A DNA stretch of 64,000 nucleotides from Mariannaea sp. PMI_226 (Eukaryota; Ascomycota; Sordariomycetes; Hypocreales; Nectriaceae). The notes under the pieces were generated by a model. It saw nothing but the letters and a program-made list of their open reading frames with translations. It ran no database searches and was not told the origin of the DNA. Position numbers and translations under genes: made by a program. Below are positions 11,202 through 22,771 of this stretch, piece by piece. Within the stretch, counting starts at the first letter, position 1. Each line of letters starts with the position of its first letter. Location of the stretch: the NCBI GenBank assembly GCA_024336345.1, contig JANFOG010000007.1, forward strand, positions 1,488,001-1,552,000. Direction: 5' to 3'.

Positions 11202-14142
11202 ATATGGAAACCATCATAGGAGAAGGTCAAAATGGCAACATAATTACTAGACTCGGGAGCTCAGCTGAGAATGAATATGCTCACCATACATAGAGCACTC
11301 AGCTCAGTTATCGTTCGGATGCTCGTGCAAGGAATTGGGCTGCGCTCGTATATATGCATATCAGATCAACAAGGCAGATACAAATAAGTATTTATGTGGC
11401 CACGGGCGCTAGATAGTGCGCCCCATTCTGCCTCCATGCAGAGATTGGGTAGACAAACGACACCGAATGTGGGCAGGCAAACCTTTACGTTTAGATATCA
11501 AACGCAGTCTCTGTTGTTTATCAACAGCAGTACAAGCAGTCAAGATGATCTTGAGGATGGGACTGCTGGAGCAAGCCTTGAAGGTCCTGTCCATAGTAGT
11601 CCAATACCCTAGCGTAGGCAAGTGCAGAGGGATATGGATGCTTGATTGGACCTGGAGAGGCTTGACATGTACATGGATATAGAATAGTTGGTAGAATGCT
11701 TAGTATGGTGCGACTGCTTCGGGTAAATACGCCGAAGGAGACGAGATTCTGGCAGGAACAGCTTGGTAACTGTAAGCGACAGGTGAGGCATGAGCTGGAC
11801 CTTGCCGGTAAGGTGGCCGGACAGCCTCTGGTTTTTTTTCTCTTCAATAACAAGGTGGCGTGGCTTGCATCTCAGGACGATGAGCGCCCCCAAGACAAGA
11901 AGTTGGTTGGCTGTGAGGGCTTCGTGCTCGTGAACGCGAGGTGCAAACATCGGCGGCAAGGGCGGACCCTTCGATATTCATTCCATTTACAATACGTCCC
12001 AATTGAATCCAAACCATCGTGCCAGGTCGAGCCTTCATCAACTTCTGTCAGGATTCTCGTGTAATGTCTTCATCATTAAAGTACTCAATAACCTAGCTTG
12101 CGTCCTAGGACGCCCTAACTACGGAGCCTGGGTTTCCTTCCAAGCGGCGTCCTCCCGAGCAGGCTTATTCTTGTTTTGAACTTGATGAGCTTTTGGACGC
12201 AATCTGTATTCATTATATATGAGTTTTGTCTCGTACTTCCAACTAACGGTAGCCCCATGCATTGACCCAATATCTAAAGTATGTTTTCATCCGAGGCAGC
12301 ATAGTCTTCTTCATAATACCGGAGATCTAATATGCATGTAAGCATTGGACAACAAATAAGACGTATAAGATCCCAAGAATGGTGTAGTAAACCACTTGAG
12401 AGTTTGTGCTGGGCAGATGCAGTTGGTTCGCTGCTCAATGCGCTGACATGTTTGTTATGGAGCACTGCCACAATCAATATTGTGCCCAGGTTTATTGGTT
12501 CCACGTCAGCCAACGCGGTTGCATCTACGACATAATAAGTCCATGAAGTGGAGCTGGTAATGCCTCCCACCATCAATTTTGGTCTATTTCTGGAATCTTC
12601 ACCGAATTGGTGGTGCTTTCACACGCCTTGTAGGACCTTACAGGAGGCAAAATGAGTTATGTTTACATCTGGAACATCTTACAATTTGCCCGTATTTTAA
12701 GGTGCCTCGTTCAGTTACACGTCATATTATCAAATAGCCTCTAATAGCGAACTTATCATTTTGCTACAGTCTTGCACCCATACTGTCACTGTAAAAACTC
12801 AAATAATAGTCTCTGGGCACATACAAGATATCTCCCGGACACTCTTTTCCGCCCGTACCGTTCCCCATCTTCGGGAGGCATACTGCCGGGATGGGACTCA
12901 TATTAGCGTCCAATAGCCAGCCTCGCATCTCACCACGCATCTGCACCCACGAACCCAATGCTCCAACTGCTCTTCGTAATAATTTGAACGTGCTCCATAG
13001 ACGATTGTCAGGCCATATTCTCACCCTCTTTTCACCCGGGTCTTCCTCATCCTCGGGAGACATAACTGCCGGGATGCCGGATGGATATTATGATGACAAG
13101 CTCGACAGGTGAAATTTGCATTCTGTGAGCTCTTCGACAATCCTTATTGTGTATCTCTCCAAGTTGACTTGGCTACTAATTGTATGTCCCTTCAGTTCAC
13201 TGCTTCTCGACTTGAAGTATTCTAAAAACTTCAAAGTGCTCCCTCAAATAATCTTCATGCAGCAACTATCAATCCCTCATCATCCCCCGTCTTTGTTGAA
13301 CTCGCAGTTTGTGTATATACATGTTCGGCTCATATTTCTTCCGGGAAAACAAAGCAGGGAATAAACCGCTATTGCTATAGAGACTCGGTGCAATCATTTA
13401 TGCTTTCCAGCCGCAAGCAGAGCATGGAATGGCTTGAGCCCTTTGCGTCAGATTGCTAAAGCTGGCAAGAAAATGATAGTTTTTACAGGACCTAGTTGGG
13501 TTAGTATAGGGTCAACAACATGAGGTCCCATAATATGGTTGATTGAGCCCACCAACTCCTGGAGAAACTGTCTCCGTTAAGGACAATATCCAAAAATAAA
13601 AATATTTTTAACGTAAGGTAGTAAGAAACCGGTATTATTACTAACGAAGGAGTCACATCCCTTCTAGTATTATCCCGAGATTTCTTAATTCATCTCTCAA
13701 CCTGGAGTAAGCTTTGTGCTAGCATCAACATCTGCATCCGGGCCAACTGACATCCGCAGGTGAGGCTGTCATAGCGCAAGCATGTGATGCTGCAAAAGGT
13801 CAAGAATAGTGACGGAATAGTGACGGTTTGATGTAGTATCGGCCGAACATTCTCTCGGGAGTCGGGATAACAGAGAAGGCGTTGAGAAGAGAGAAGACAA
13901 GTTGTAACAATTGTGACAACATGGCCTTTGTGCTTGAGATATACGAGGCAACGATTGTTATTTAAAGACCATAATATCTTCGTCTGAGAGAGCCGTTTCT
14001 GATTACTATCAAATCAAGAACGGCTTTGGGCTCTTTCACATCGCCCTCTTTCTCTGTTCGTCTCCACTGAAACAAGACACCTCAAGCCTCTTGTGTCGCT
14101 CATCGTCACCTTAGTTATAGAAGGTCATCCCAGTCACCCATC
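11202..14142. other. Gene-poor 2.9-kb stretch
   Basis: Several overlapping frames of 60-120 codons occur on both strands (11394-12064, 12274-12576, 12764-13063). None has a family motif or intron pattern. A block of about 30 bp at 11716-11744 recurs in diverged form at 15079-15106. The right 120 bp is CT-rich leader for the gene starting at 14143. Confidence 0.4.
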
Positions 14143-14841
14143 ATGTATCTCAGATACCTCTTGGTCAATCTTTTTCTCTTGGCCATCTCTGTCAAGGCTA
14201 TACCTCATGCCGAGATCGATGACTTTGGTCTCGAGGCTAGGGATGCCGAGGGCAACCTCGTTGAGCGCGGTAATCCAAGCCACTGCCCCGACGGTTCGTT
14301 CCTTGGTAAAGACCACAAGTGCCACTGCCACGGCGATGAGGTTTTGATCAACAACAGATGCAAGTGTCCCGGCGATAAGGTGTCGATTGGCCACAACAAA
14401 TGCAGGTGCCCTGATGATTCGTTCGAGATTGACCACACCAACCAATGCAAGTGCCCCGGCGATGAGGTACTAAAGAACAACAAATGCAAGTGTCCTGACG
14501 ATTCGTTCCCGATTGGTCACAATAAATGCAAGTGCCCCGGCGATGAGGTCTTGAAGAACAACCAATGCAAGTGTCCCGACGATTCGTTCCCGATTGGTCA
14601 CAATAAATGCAAGTGCCCCGGCGATGAGGTCTTGAAGAACAACCAATGCAAGTGTCCCGACAATTCGTTCCCGATTGGTCACAATAAATGCAAGTGTCCC
14701 GGCGACAAGGTCTTGAAGAACAACCAATGCAAGTGTCCCCAGGGTTCACATCCGATTAATAACAACAAATGCAAATGCAACAAGAAGAATCAGGTGTTGG
14801 TGAACGGCATGTGCAAGAAACACCAAGGACATCCCAAGTGA
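14143..14841 (+). CDS. Secreted cysteine-rich tandem-repeat protein
   Basis: A single exon of 232 residues. A signal peptide (about 1-19, MYLRYLLVNLFLLAISVKA) is followed by an acidic segment of about 25 residues. The rest is thirteen units of 13-15 residues. Each begins with Cys (usually CPGD or CPDD) and ends with Cys-x, so successive units create CxC pairs and 26 evenly spaced cysteines. Two unit types alternate: CPDDSFPIGHNKCK and CPGDEVLKNNQCK. The centre is three nearly identical 81-bp DNA repeats, a sign of recent unit duplication. A spaced even cysteine count suggests disulfide-bonded or metal-binding extracellular repeats. I do not recognise a named family, and no function can be assigned. 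The gene has a CT-rich leader and no intron. Confidence 0.85.
   Translation: MYLRYLLVNLFLLAISVKAIPHAEIDDFGLEARDAEGNLVERGNPSHCPDGSFLGKDHKCHCHGDEVLINNRCKCPGDKVSIGHNKCRCPDDSFEIDHTNQCKCPGDEVLKNNKCKCPDDSFPIGHNKCKCPGDEVLKNNQCKCPDDSFPIGHNKCKCPGDEVLKNNQCKCPDNSFPIGHNKCKCPGDKVLKNNQCKCPQGSHPINNNKCKCNKKNQVLVNGMCKKHQGHPK
14488..14730 (+). repeat. Three 81-bp coding tandem repeats
   Basis: Units at 14488-14568, 14569-14649 and 14650-14730 differ at only a few bases. Each encodes 27 residues, one long plus one short cysteine unit. More diverged copies continue on both sides. The period is a multiple of three, so gain or loss of a unit keeps the frame. Confidence 0.85.
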
Positions 14842-16946
14842 GGGTCTAGACAAGTTGAGCTCAAGATTTTAGGGTTGCATGGGTAACGATGAGCTAAGAT
14901 GGAGACAGCTTGGAGGAACCTAGGATGAATGTTGACAATATTGGGATGAGAAGTCCTGTTTCTATTTGGTTTCGGAACAAAAGTTCTTGTCACTCCCTAC
15001 ACCAGAAATTCAAGGACAAAGCTGCAATTTTGTAAAACCTCTCGTTTCATAATGGCCCGTCAGTGTAAGAAGGCGATACTTTCGGGTAATAACGTCGAAG
15101 GAGACAGCCTCAATCGCCCAGAATAACCGAGAGCAATATGTTTTATAGGCATACATGAGTTCATAGTCCCTTTATATCATATGGTTCAACTCACCACCAA
15201 AAGAATAAATCATATGTTGGGTGCTTCATGAATCCACATTCGTTATGGACTCTGGAGAAGAGAATCAAGCGCTGCCCAGACACCCTTACGTTTAGTGGAG
15301 CGAATTTGGGATTGTATCTATTTGAAGTCAAGTTTCCTAGCAACAGCTCCCATATTCTTACATTAGCAATTATATGGTACATTGACATTAAGTTATCTCT
15401 TTCTAAGATGTATTTCTAATAATAACCTTAAACCAGTTTTTACATAATGATCTGATTGATTGCTAAGGGATATACTAGCGAATGCCCACTGAGCCTCTTG
15501 ATTACAGTTTTCGGTGGTTTTGGTTTCGTAATGAAACCTCCGTCATCGCACACGTGCTGGTCAGAATAGATTGCACATGGAGTTTAACGAGCCAGAAGGC
15601 TAAACTATGGAACATAAAAGAAGCGGGCCTAGAATGCTGGTAGCGCTCGCCGCCTACGAACTGTAGCCAATACACAGAGAGGTCCCCTAGCGGACTTCCT
15701 CAGAATGGCAGTACTGACTTGCGTAATGGGATAAAAGTGTGGTGTGGAGGAACCTCAAAGACTAGGCGAGATGCAAAGGTGACCCTTGGATCCGGTTTTC
15801 ACAGCCTAGCAGGAACACCTATCAACAAACCAGCAACAACCCAACTAGTAGAGTCATAGAAACTTCTATGCAAAACGAAAACGCGCTATAAATGACCGGG
15901 GGGTTTAAGTTATAGAAATTTCAGTAAGTAAGGTCATAGCCATTGCACAACCATCTCACTCTGCCGGAGATGATAATGAACGGACTAAAGATTCGGAAGG
16001 TATTCTGGGCCGACACCCTTCTTGCCATTCATTATGACCATGCAAAGAATTGACGATATTATTGAGGGCAAGGATATGATGCCGCTCACTCAGTCGCTTT
16101 CTGTGGGGTATGTTTCACTCACTGTGGTAGATTTTGGTTCCACCAAGCCTCGAAGCAAGGTAGGGCTGATGAGGCACATAATGGATACGGAGTTCCGAGG
16201 CGCAGCGCAGACGGTACCATAATTTTTTTTTTTTGTACCATAGGATCAGATTATACTATTGCAAGCAGTTGCCGTTGTCGACTGGAATGCAAAATGCGGG
16301 GATTGAAGTGAACCCGAGCGTTGATTTTATCCACTTGCATAATTAATGTGCTAGCAACGTAGTTTGGCCTGTATCAAGATGGTGGATACGACGGATACTA
16401 GCAAGGGAACTAATAAATTAAGTTCATTCCAGGTATTATCATATTGTTGGCCCAGATACTTACCATATACGTTCCCTCCTTTACATTGATACAGGGGAAC
16501 CTTGACTACACAGAGGTGTGGTCCTGGACCTGCATTGTGCATAGATTCCTGTGAACCCTACTTAATGCAAAGCTCTCATATTCCCTGTTCGGCACGAGTC
16601 AAGGTATCTCGTGTTCATCTAGAATCTCCAAATAACTCCTCCGTTAGGTAACAAAACCGAGAGGCTGACAGGTGCCAAGCCTTACCAACCATCTACGCTA
16701 CCTGAATTTCGACAATACCTGGGCCAAAGGCCCACTTGCCGACAGTTTGACATGCGGGGGGGACTAAAACGCGCAGCCAATAGTGTAATTAATTTGTCCT
16801 TACACAATTGATGGCCTCTGGCCTCGAGATTCGGACGGGGGATGCTTCGGCTGACGGACTTGAAGTGGAAGGTTGAAGACAATGAATCCCAAAAGCACGT
16901 TCACCGCGAGAGAGCACGCAGCATTGACTTCCCTGGCCGGTCTTGT
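14842..16946. other. Intergenic, no gene recognised
   Basis: Only unsupported small frames occur (for example 16022-16222 plus). 15079-15106 is a diverged copy of a block at 11716-11744. A run of T at 16223-16234 is simple sequence. Confidence 0.45.
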
Positions 16947-16956
16947 TATAAAATAA
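16947..16956 (+). promoter_or_regulatory. Probable TATA box of the amine oxidase gene
   Basis: TATAAAATAA lies 70-80 bp upstream of the ATG at 17026. This spacing fits a short leader in fungi. Confidence 0.45.
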
Positions 16957-17025
16957 AGCTTCCCTTTTCTTAGCTCTTTGAACAATGGTTGTTGTTCAGC
17001 ACTCCAACAACCAAAGTCCGTCACC

Positions 17026-18669
17026 ATGAAGCAATCACCAGCTCAGCTTCTAGCGATTCTTACAGCCCTTTTTGCGGCATCTGAGTCGGCCAGCCTTCCG
17101 CGTGATGACAAAGGAAGGTGCAGGAAGACCAAGGTCGCTGTTCTTGGAGCTGGTGTCGCCGGTATTGCGGCAGCCCAGAACCTAACACACGCAAAGATAA
17201 CCGACTTCATCATTATTGAGCACAATGACTACATAGGAGGTCGCGTGCGGAATCAGAAGTTTGGCAAGAATCCCAAAACCAACAAGCCGTACACCATCGA
17301 ATTGGGCGCCAATTGGGTGGAAGGCATTGGATCGCTTGAGACGCACGAAAATCCCATTTGGAAATTGGCACAAAAGTACGATTTGAAGACAACCTTCGCG
17401 GATTATGATGCTATCAAGACATTTGACCACAAGGGCCCCGCGAATTGGACCGACAAAATCGATGAGTTCGATGACGCTTTCAACAAGGCATCCAGCGACT
17501 CTGGTCGTCTTTTACTGGAAAACCTCCAGGATACATCAGCCCGCGCCGGCCTTCGTACTGGCGGCTGGAGGCCAGACAAGAACGATATGCACGCGCAGGC
17601 AGCTGACTGGTGGAGATGGGACTTTGAGTCTGCTTGGACACCCGACGAGAGCGGTCTTATGTTTGGCGTTGCTGGTGGCAATGCCACCTTTGGTTATTTC
17701 AGCGACGTCAGTAACCTCGTTGTAGACCAGCGTGGTTATAACTACTTCATCCAAGAAGAAGCCAAGACCTTTCTCAAGGAGAAAGATCCGCGACTCCTAC
17801 TTAAGACTACCGTTGAGTCTATCGAGTATAGCAAGACGGGCGTGAAGGTCACAACCAAGGGAGGCGATTGCATTGAGGCTGACTATGCCATCTGCACTTT
17901 TTCCCTTGGTGTGTTGCAAAACGACGCCGTTGAGTTCAAGCCGAAGCTGCCTCACTGGAAGCAGAGTGCCATTGATCAATTTGCTATGGGCACATACACC
18001 AAGATCTTTTTGCAGTTCAACGAGTCATTTTGGGATACTGATGCCCAGTATCTACTCTATGCTGATCCCATTGAGCGTGGACGCTACCCACTGTTCCAGC
18101 CGCTCAACGCCAAGGGTTTCCTGGAGGGATCCAACATCATTTTCGCCACGGTGACTGGCGAGCAAGCCTACCAGGTAGAGCGTCAAACAGACGAGGAAAC
18201 CCAAGAGCAGATTGTTGCAGTCCTGCAATCCATGTACCCCAACAAGAAGGTCCACAAGCCCACAGCAATCACCTACGCACGCTGGAGCACTGAACCGTAA
18301 GTCAAGCAACAGACTCCACACCCAAAGTTCCTTCACAGCACGCTAATACAACCTAGCTGGGCGTATGGATCCTACAGCAATTGGCCCGTAGGAATGACAC
18401 TTGAGAAGCACCAAAACATCCGTGCGAACCTTGAGCGCCTCTGGTTTGCGGGCGAAGCCAACTCAGCCGAGTTTTTCGGCTTCGTCCACGGTGGATATAC
18501 TGAGGGGCGCGAAGTCGGCCGCAGGATCGGTAATATCATCAACGGAAAGGCTGGCGATGGTGAGTATGATATGGAGAGGTATGAGACTCTGCATGGAACG
18601 ACGCATCAGGATGAGTACGACGAAGAGAATGGATGGTTCTTCCCCTACGAGATTGAGGACGACAACTGA
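17026..18669 (+). CDS. Secreted FAD amine oxidase (polyamine oxidase type)
   Basis: Two exons, 17026-18296 and 18357-18669, give 527 residues. The intron is 60 bp. It is a flavin amine oxidase that oxidises amines, most likely polyamines, with release of hydrogen peroxide. It has a dinucleotide-binding motif GAGVAG (residues 41-46), the GGR flavin motif (YIGGRVRNQ) and ELGANWVEG. The conserved C-terminal FAD segment LWFAGEANSAEFFGFVHGGYTEG is in exon 2. The ATG at 17026 was preferred over an upstream in-frame codon because it follows TCACC and opens a signal peptide (MKQSPAQLLAILTALFAASESAS), so the enzyme should be secreted or enter the secretory pathway. There are several N-glycosylation sequons (NLT, NWT, NAT, NES). 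The substrate is inferred from family only. Confidence 0.9.
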
Positions 18670-19630
18670 TGGAAGGTTTTGTGATTCGGACATTGGCGGC
18701 ACGTATTTATTGAGCTTGGCGCGCATTCCGCTTCTGGTGTGTGCTTAAACATTCTAATCGATTTTTTTCTTTTTTCCAACTTGAGTACCGGTAAATTCTC
18801 TGCCCCTGTAACGAGGAATGCGAAAAGAGGTTAGTGACTTTGTAAAACTGCTAGATGGCTGATCCGTTCGGTATTCCAAGCCGACTGGCGTCAGCAGATC
18901 CTCCAAGCCACCGCGCAACTTGGCGTGTGTTGGATAGACTAGCCTGTGTATCAGCAAGGATGCTGCGCCTAGAAGCTGGTTGGAGTGTGTCTGGAGCTGA
19001 ATCCAGTTTTATCAACGGCGCGACCTTCTCCAGTTTATCAGTCCGAGTAGTATATCTACGACGATCCAGGGCTAATTAATCTGCAAATGTCCCAGCTGTG
19101 AAGATGTCACCTATATATGTACATACATATATATTTATATTGACGGCGCTCTATTCACTATGCTGAGAGTGACTCTTGTGAGAAAAATTGTGCGCGCAAG
19201 CCGTTGCGTCAATCCTTCAACTACTACTAGCGATCGCGTCTCTAGTGCCACAAAGATGACTTATCTTCATGTGTTGTGATGTTTGCTTTCTGGCATCAAT
19301 CTCATTGCCAAATAGCAAAAAGATTGGACAAGTTGCTCGGAGCGTACCAAATACCATCTTGATACTTGGCGTCTAGATAGTCTGCGACGCTTGTGGCGAT
19401 GGTATTCTTCGTCTTGCGAATCCTCTGCCGTGGAACCGAACGCTCGGACGTCTGCTCGGACGTCTTAATCTCAAGCACTGACTCGGTCAAACTCCAGTTG
19501 TTAGGTTCAGATATAATGCTAATCCCCAGTAAAGATCTGACCCATAAGACACTTTTTTTTCTTTTTTTGCTTCTTGATCTGCTGGTGGCAGAACAAGAGG
19601 TTCTGCTCGCTCTACAAAGCTGGCTCCGCC
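18670..19630. other. Intergenic
   Basis: No supported gene. An AT-rich TATATGTACATACATATATAT tract lies near 19110-19135. The right part is the promoter of the six-exon membrane-protein gene. Confidence 0.45.
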
Positions 19631-21007
19631 ATGGATATTAACACCTCCATTGTATGTTCTCGAATCTGTGTAATCGAGCTCTCGAGGTGTAGTAATAATT
19701 TTTACTAATAACTTTTGTAGGGCATTCAAGCCGTGCTGCTTGTTTTAGCATTAATAGTCCTCATGCTACGATGCTGGGCGCGTTTTCTTCTTAAGCAGTC
19801 CATGGTCAGCACACCAGATATTTTCGCATGGCTCGGCTGGCTTTTCACCTTGGGGTGGTTCATCTGCTCTACTCTTGCGCTTCGAATCCTAATTAATACT
19901 CCTGCGATCGGCGACGAACTTGTGGTCAATTCCGTGTCATATTTGAAGGTATGGCGATGAAGCGATTTCAAGAGGGAGAACTACAACGGTGACTGACTGT
20001 CTTGTAGATTGTGCTTGCGGCCGAGTATTTTTTCGATACGGGGATCTACTTTCCCAAGATCTCCATCGTTCTGTTATACTGGACTTTGATCCCCGGGGTC
20101 ATGGGATCGTTGCGGCATGTGTTACTCATCATCTCGATTTATCTTGGTTGTACTTTGCTCGCATCGGTGCTCACAAACACTCTCATATGTCGACCCTTCT
20201 CAGATAATTGGTAAAGCTCGATTGCGCCATTTGACTCCGCATATGAACTGACCGGCATCAGGTCCATCGAAAACCAACTAAAGTCGGCCTGGAACTCTTA
20301 CCCCTCCTTTTGTGTTCAATGGGGTCTCAACTTTTCGACCGATTTGATAAGTACGCTCGAGGCACCCAGTCAGCGTTGTCACCGGCATAACATCTAACAT
20401 TGTCCCGCTCTAGTCTTTTGTTATCCTTTTTTCCTGTTGAAACACTTGAATCTTCGCAGAGAACAAAAGGTCGCCCTTATTGGAGTCTTTTCTTTGGGCG
20501 CCATTACATTGTCAGTCAGCCTTTCACGATTTATCGCATACAACGCGACCAACTTTGAGCTGGACGACGAGTCTGGTAGTATGTCTTCCTGCCCCTTGCC
20601 CCCTTATTTTTTTTCTTCGCCAAGTCTCGCAAGAATCCTAGGCCGTAGCATTCATAAGCTAAAATACTTCACAAGATACCTTGTCCCTCGCCGAAATGAG
20701 CACCGCCGTCATCGTCGTTTGTCTCCCCGGACTTCGAAAACTCGTTGTGCGATCCAGAACACCGACAGCTCACTCTTCGTCGAACCAAGCCAGCGGCTAC
20801 GGTATTCACACCAAGATAAGCGGTATAACCCAAACACCCAAGACCAACACTCTCAAAGGACAAGTCCAACCGTCGTATGCAAAATGGGGCGTAAGAGATG
20901 ATGAGATCGAGCTGGTAACCCACATTCGGATTTCTCACGAGTTGGCGGATCCAGACACTCGCAGCGCGAGCGCCCGAAGCGCAGATAGTGGGAATTTTAA
21001 ACCGTAG
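19631..21007 (+). CDS. Pth11-like rhodopsin-fold integral membrane protein
   Basis: Six exons: 19631-19651, 19721-19948, 20008-20210, 20262-20350, 20414-20578 and 20676-21007. They join in frame to 345 residues. The first exon is only 21 nt (MDINTSI). Residues about 8-255 hold seven hydrophobic helices with the marks of the fungal rhodopsin domain: R-x-x-x-R-x after helix 1, a DxFAWLGW-like segment, YFPKISIVLLYW in the middle, and a final helix containing AVIVVCLPGLRKLV. The C-terminal tail of about 90 residues is soluble and Ser/Thr/Lys-rich. There is no CFEM domain at the N-terminus, so this is the CFEM-less type. Such proteins act as plasma-membrane receptors for surface or nutrient cues in filamentous ascomycetes. 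The ligand is unknown. Confidence 0.85.
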
Positions 21008-21359
21008 TGTTACCGGTACTATGCTTTGACATTCACCTTGATTGATCACGTGGAGTCTCTCAAGTGGTCGCAATCTCAAGGATGATACGTCAACTGGAAA
21101 TCGACAATCCACGCGGCACGCACATATTGTGTATTGCAATCTAGAGCGAAGGTGAGCGAGCATTGCGACACGAACCGATGTTCGATGGATACTGAACTTG
21201 TGTGCAATTCTCATCCATACCATGTCTGTAACGTTTCAGGATGCAGGCCGAGACAAGAAGCATGCTGTTCTTTCCAGACAGGTTCTCACGATTGTCGAAA
21301 CTTCTTTGCCACAGGCTCGTATGGTTCTACCTTTCGGAGGAGGCTTCTTACGCCAGGGA

Positions 21360-21895
21360 GCAAAGCTGTCCCGGGAGTCGGCAGCTGGGGAAGCCGGGAG
21401 AGTCAGGAGAATATATCTCCTGCAGTCGCAACGGCCGCGCCGTTACCAGGATTGAACCACGATATCCAGGAAATATGGTTGCAGCTCATACGCGCCTGTC
21501 GTCTCACCTCCATGACCTCGATCGACATTGTCAAAAATTAGCAGCCACCAGATACCAGTCGACCGAGTGAGCCACTCAATCAGATTCATCGCCGCAATGC
21601 CGATATCCTCATTGCTATTGAAGTTCGGGTTCGGGTTGCGGCTAGTGGTCTGAAGTTCAGAAATTTTGGCAAGGCATCCAGCGAAGCTTTGCCTCAATTA
21701 TTTCCCAGCCCCCTCATCTGGTTAGAATACAGCACTAAAGATGCCTATGTGATGATGGAAAAAGTTGGTAGCTAGCTGCATCTTGTCGATGCCGCGGAGA
21801 TTGTGTACAATGTACATCTTCTGCCGTTGGATGGATGATTGCTGTGACGAAAAGTATTGCTTAAGGATAGCCCCTGTCGACCGGTCTGTCAACAA
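21360..21895 (-). pseudogene. NB-ARC domain of an NLR gene, decayed
   Basis: Read on the minus strand from about 21895, this holds the landmarks of a fungal NLR nucleotide-binding domain in order: FVDRP (then a frame change), a ruined P-loop NLRGIDKMQLA (normally GGIGKTQLA), FSAVF followed by a stop where Trp is expected, LRQSFAGC, the kinase-2 motif WWLLIFDNVD, and GAYELQPYF. A one-base frameshift then leads to FPGYRGSILVTARPLRLQ, the expected RNBS-B-like segment. There are at least two in-frame stops (TAA) and two frameshifts, and the P-loop threonine is lost, so it is not functional. These genes normally encode intracellular immune or allorecognition receptors. No C-terminal repeats remain. 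Confidence 0.8.
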
Positions 21896-22256
21896 ACTTG
21901 TCCAATATTGGCATGCCTTGTAGGCTAAATGGAATCGAAGAGGAAGGCTGAGCTATGACACAATGATATTAGTCATTCCAAAATCCAATAAAATCATAGT
22001 CATATACTGGGGATCAAGCGGAGGGGTAGGTTCTCGCTGTCTGTCCGTGAGATGCACTGGATACTGGATGTCCAGCACACCAGGGGTGATCGGTGATCAG
22101 CAAAATGTGTTCCAAAACAATTTGGAGTTACGGTGGTTGGATGCTGAAATGTCACATGTATGCACTTTATTGACTGGAAGCAGCTCTAGCACCTCCCTAT
22201 GTAACCGCAGATCAGGGGGTGGATGAAAGTGGTTAGGAAGAGGATGATCTACATCT

Positions 22257-22771
22257 TCAGGAGAATCCTGCGCAAAGCATGATCCACTCTGCGTGCGTGG
22301 GGAGTAACGGGTTCTTAATAAAGTAATCATGTAAGCAAGCTAAAGCAAAAGATCTCTTACTCAAACCTTCGCAAAGGGTCAACAGCCTTGAGCAATCCCT
22401 GAATAAAGCTTGGCTCCCTCTACTGGGTTCCTTTTCCTGATCTACAGCGGTTTGTTGGGCCCAACGTGAAGGAGGATGGATGACGGTTCCGCTGAATCCC
22501 TTCTCCACCCAGTTGCAACACCACCAGAACACAGCCTTCGTGGCGGTATTTGGAATTTTATAAATAGCTTCGCACCCCTTGACTTTGGGCATTGTTTATT
22601 GGCCTCGAGCTGACCAAAGGTTTCTTTTAATGCCCGACAACTTTCTGTAGCTAGCAAATACCTATCATCCTCCCTGCTGCCAATTGAAATCCACCAGGTC
22701 CAATGTGAATAGCTCCGGTGATGGAACTTTTGTGAGGAGCTCGACGAGGTTTGGTTAATAGCAGGGAGCAT
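22257..22771 (-). pseudogene. Possible N-terminal remnant of the same NLR gene
   Basis: Two overlapping minus-strand frames lie upstream of the decayed NB-ARC. One contains LATESCRALKETFGQLEANK. The other contains ALFRDCSRLLTLCEGLSKR. They resemble the helical N-terminal domain of fungal STAND proteins, with a frame change between them. The similarity is weak and by eye only. Orientation and distance (about 400 bp from the NB-ARC) fit one broken gene. Confidence 0.35.

Noticed and set aside
12764..13063. Minus-strand frame of 99 codons
   Set aside because: No recognised family and no supporting splice signals. A short TACTGCCGGGATG-like stretch is repeated near both ends, which suggests local repeat decay, not a gene.
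14488..14730. Regular direct repeats that could suggest a CRISPR-like array
   Set aside because: The repeats are contiguous, lack unique spacers and encode a continuous protein in a eukaryote.
14134..14749. Several long minus-strand frames across the cysteine-repeat gene
   Set aside because: They exist because the coding repeat has a period divisible by three, so a stop-free antisense frame repeats too. The plus frame has a signal peptide and a coherent cysteine pattern.
21440..21470. tRNA B-box-like GGTTCAATCC on the minus strand
   Set aside because: The arms around it cannot form a T-stem, and the sequence is explained by the NLR pseudogene (GSILVTA region).
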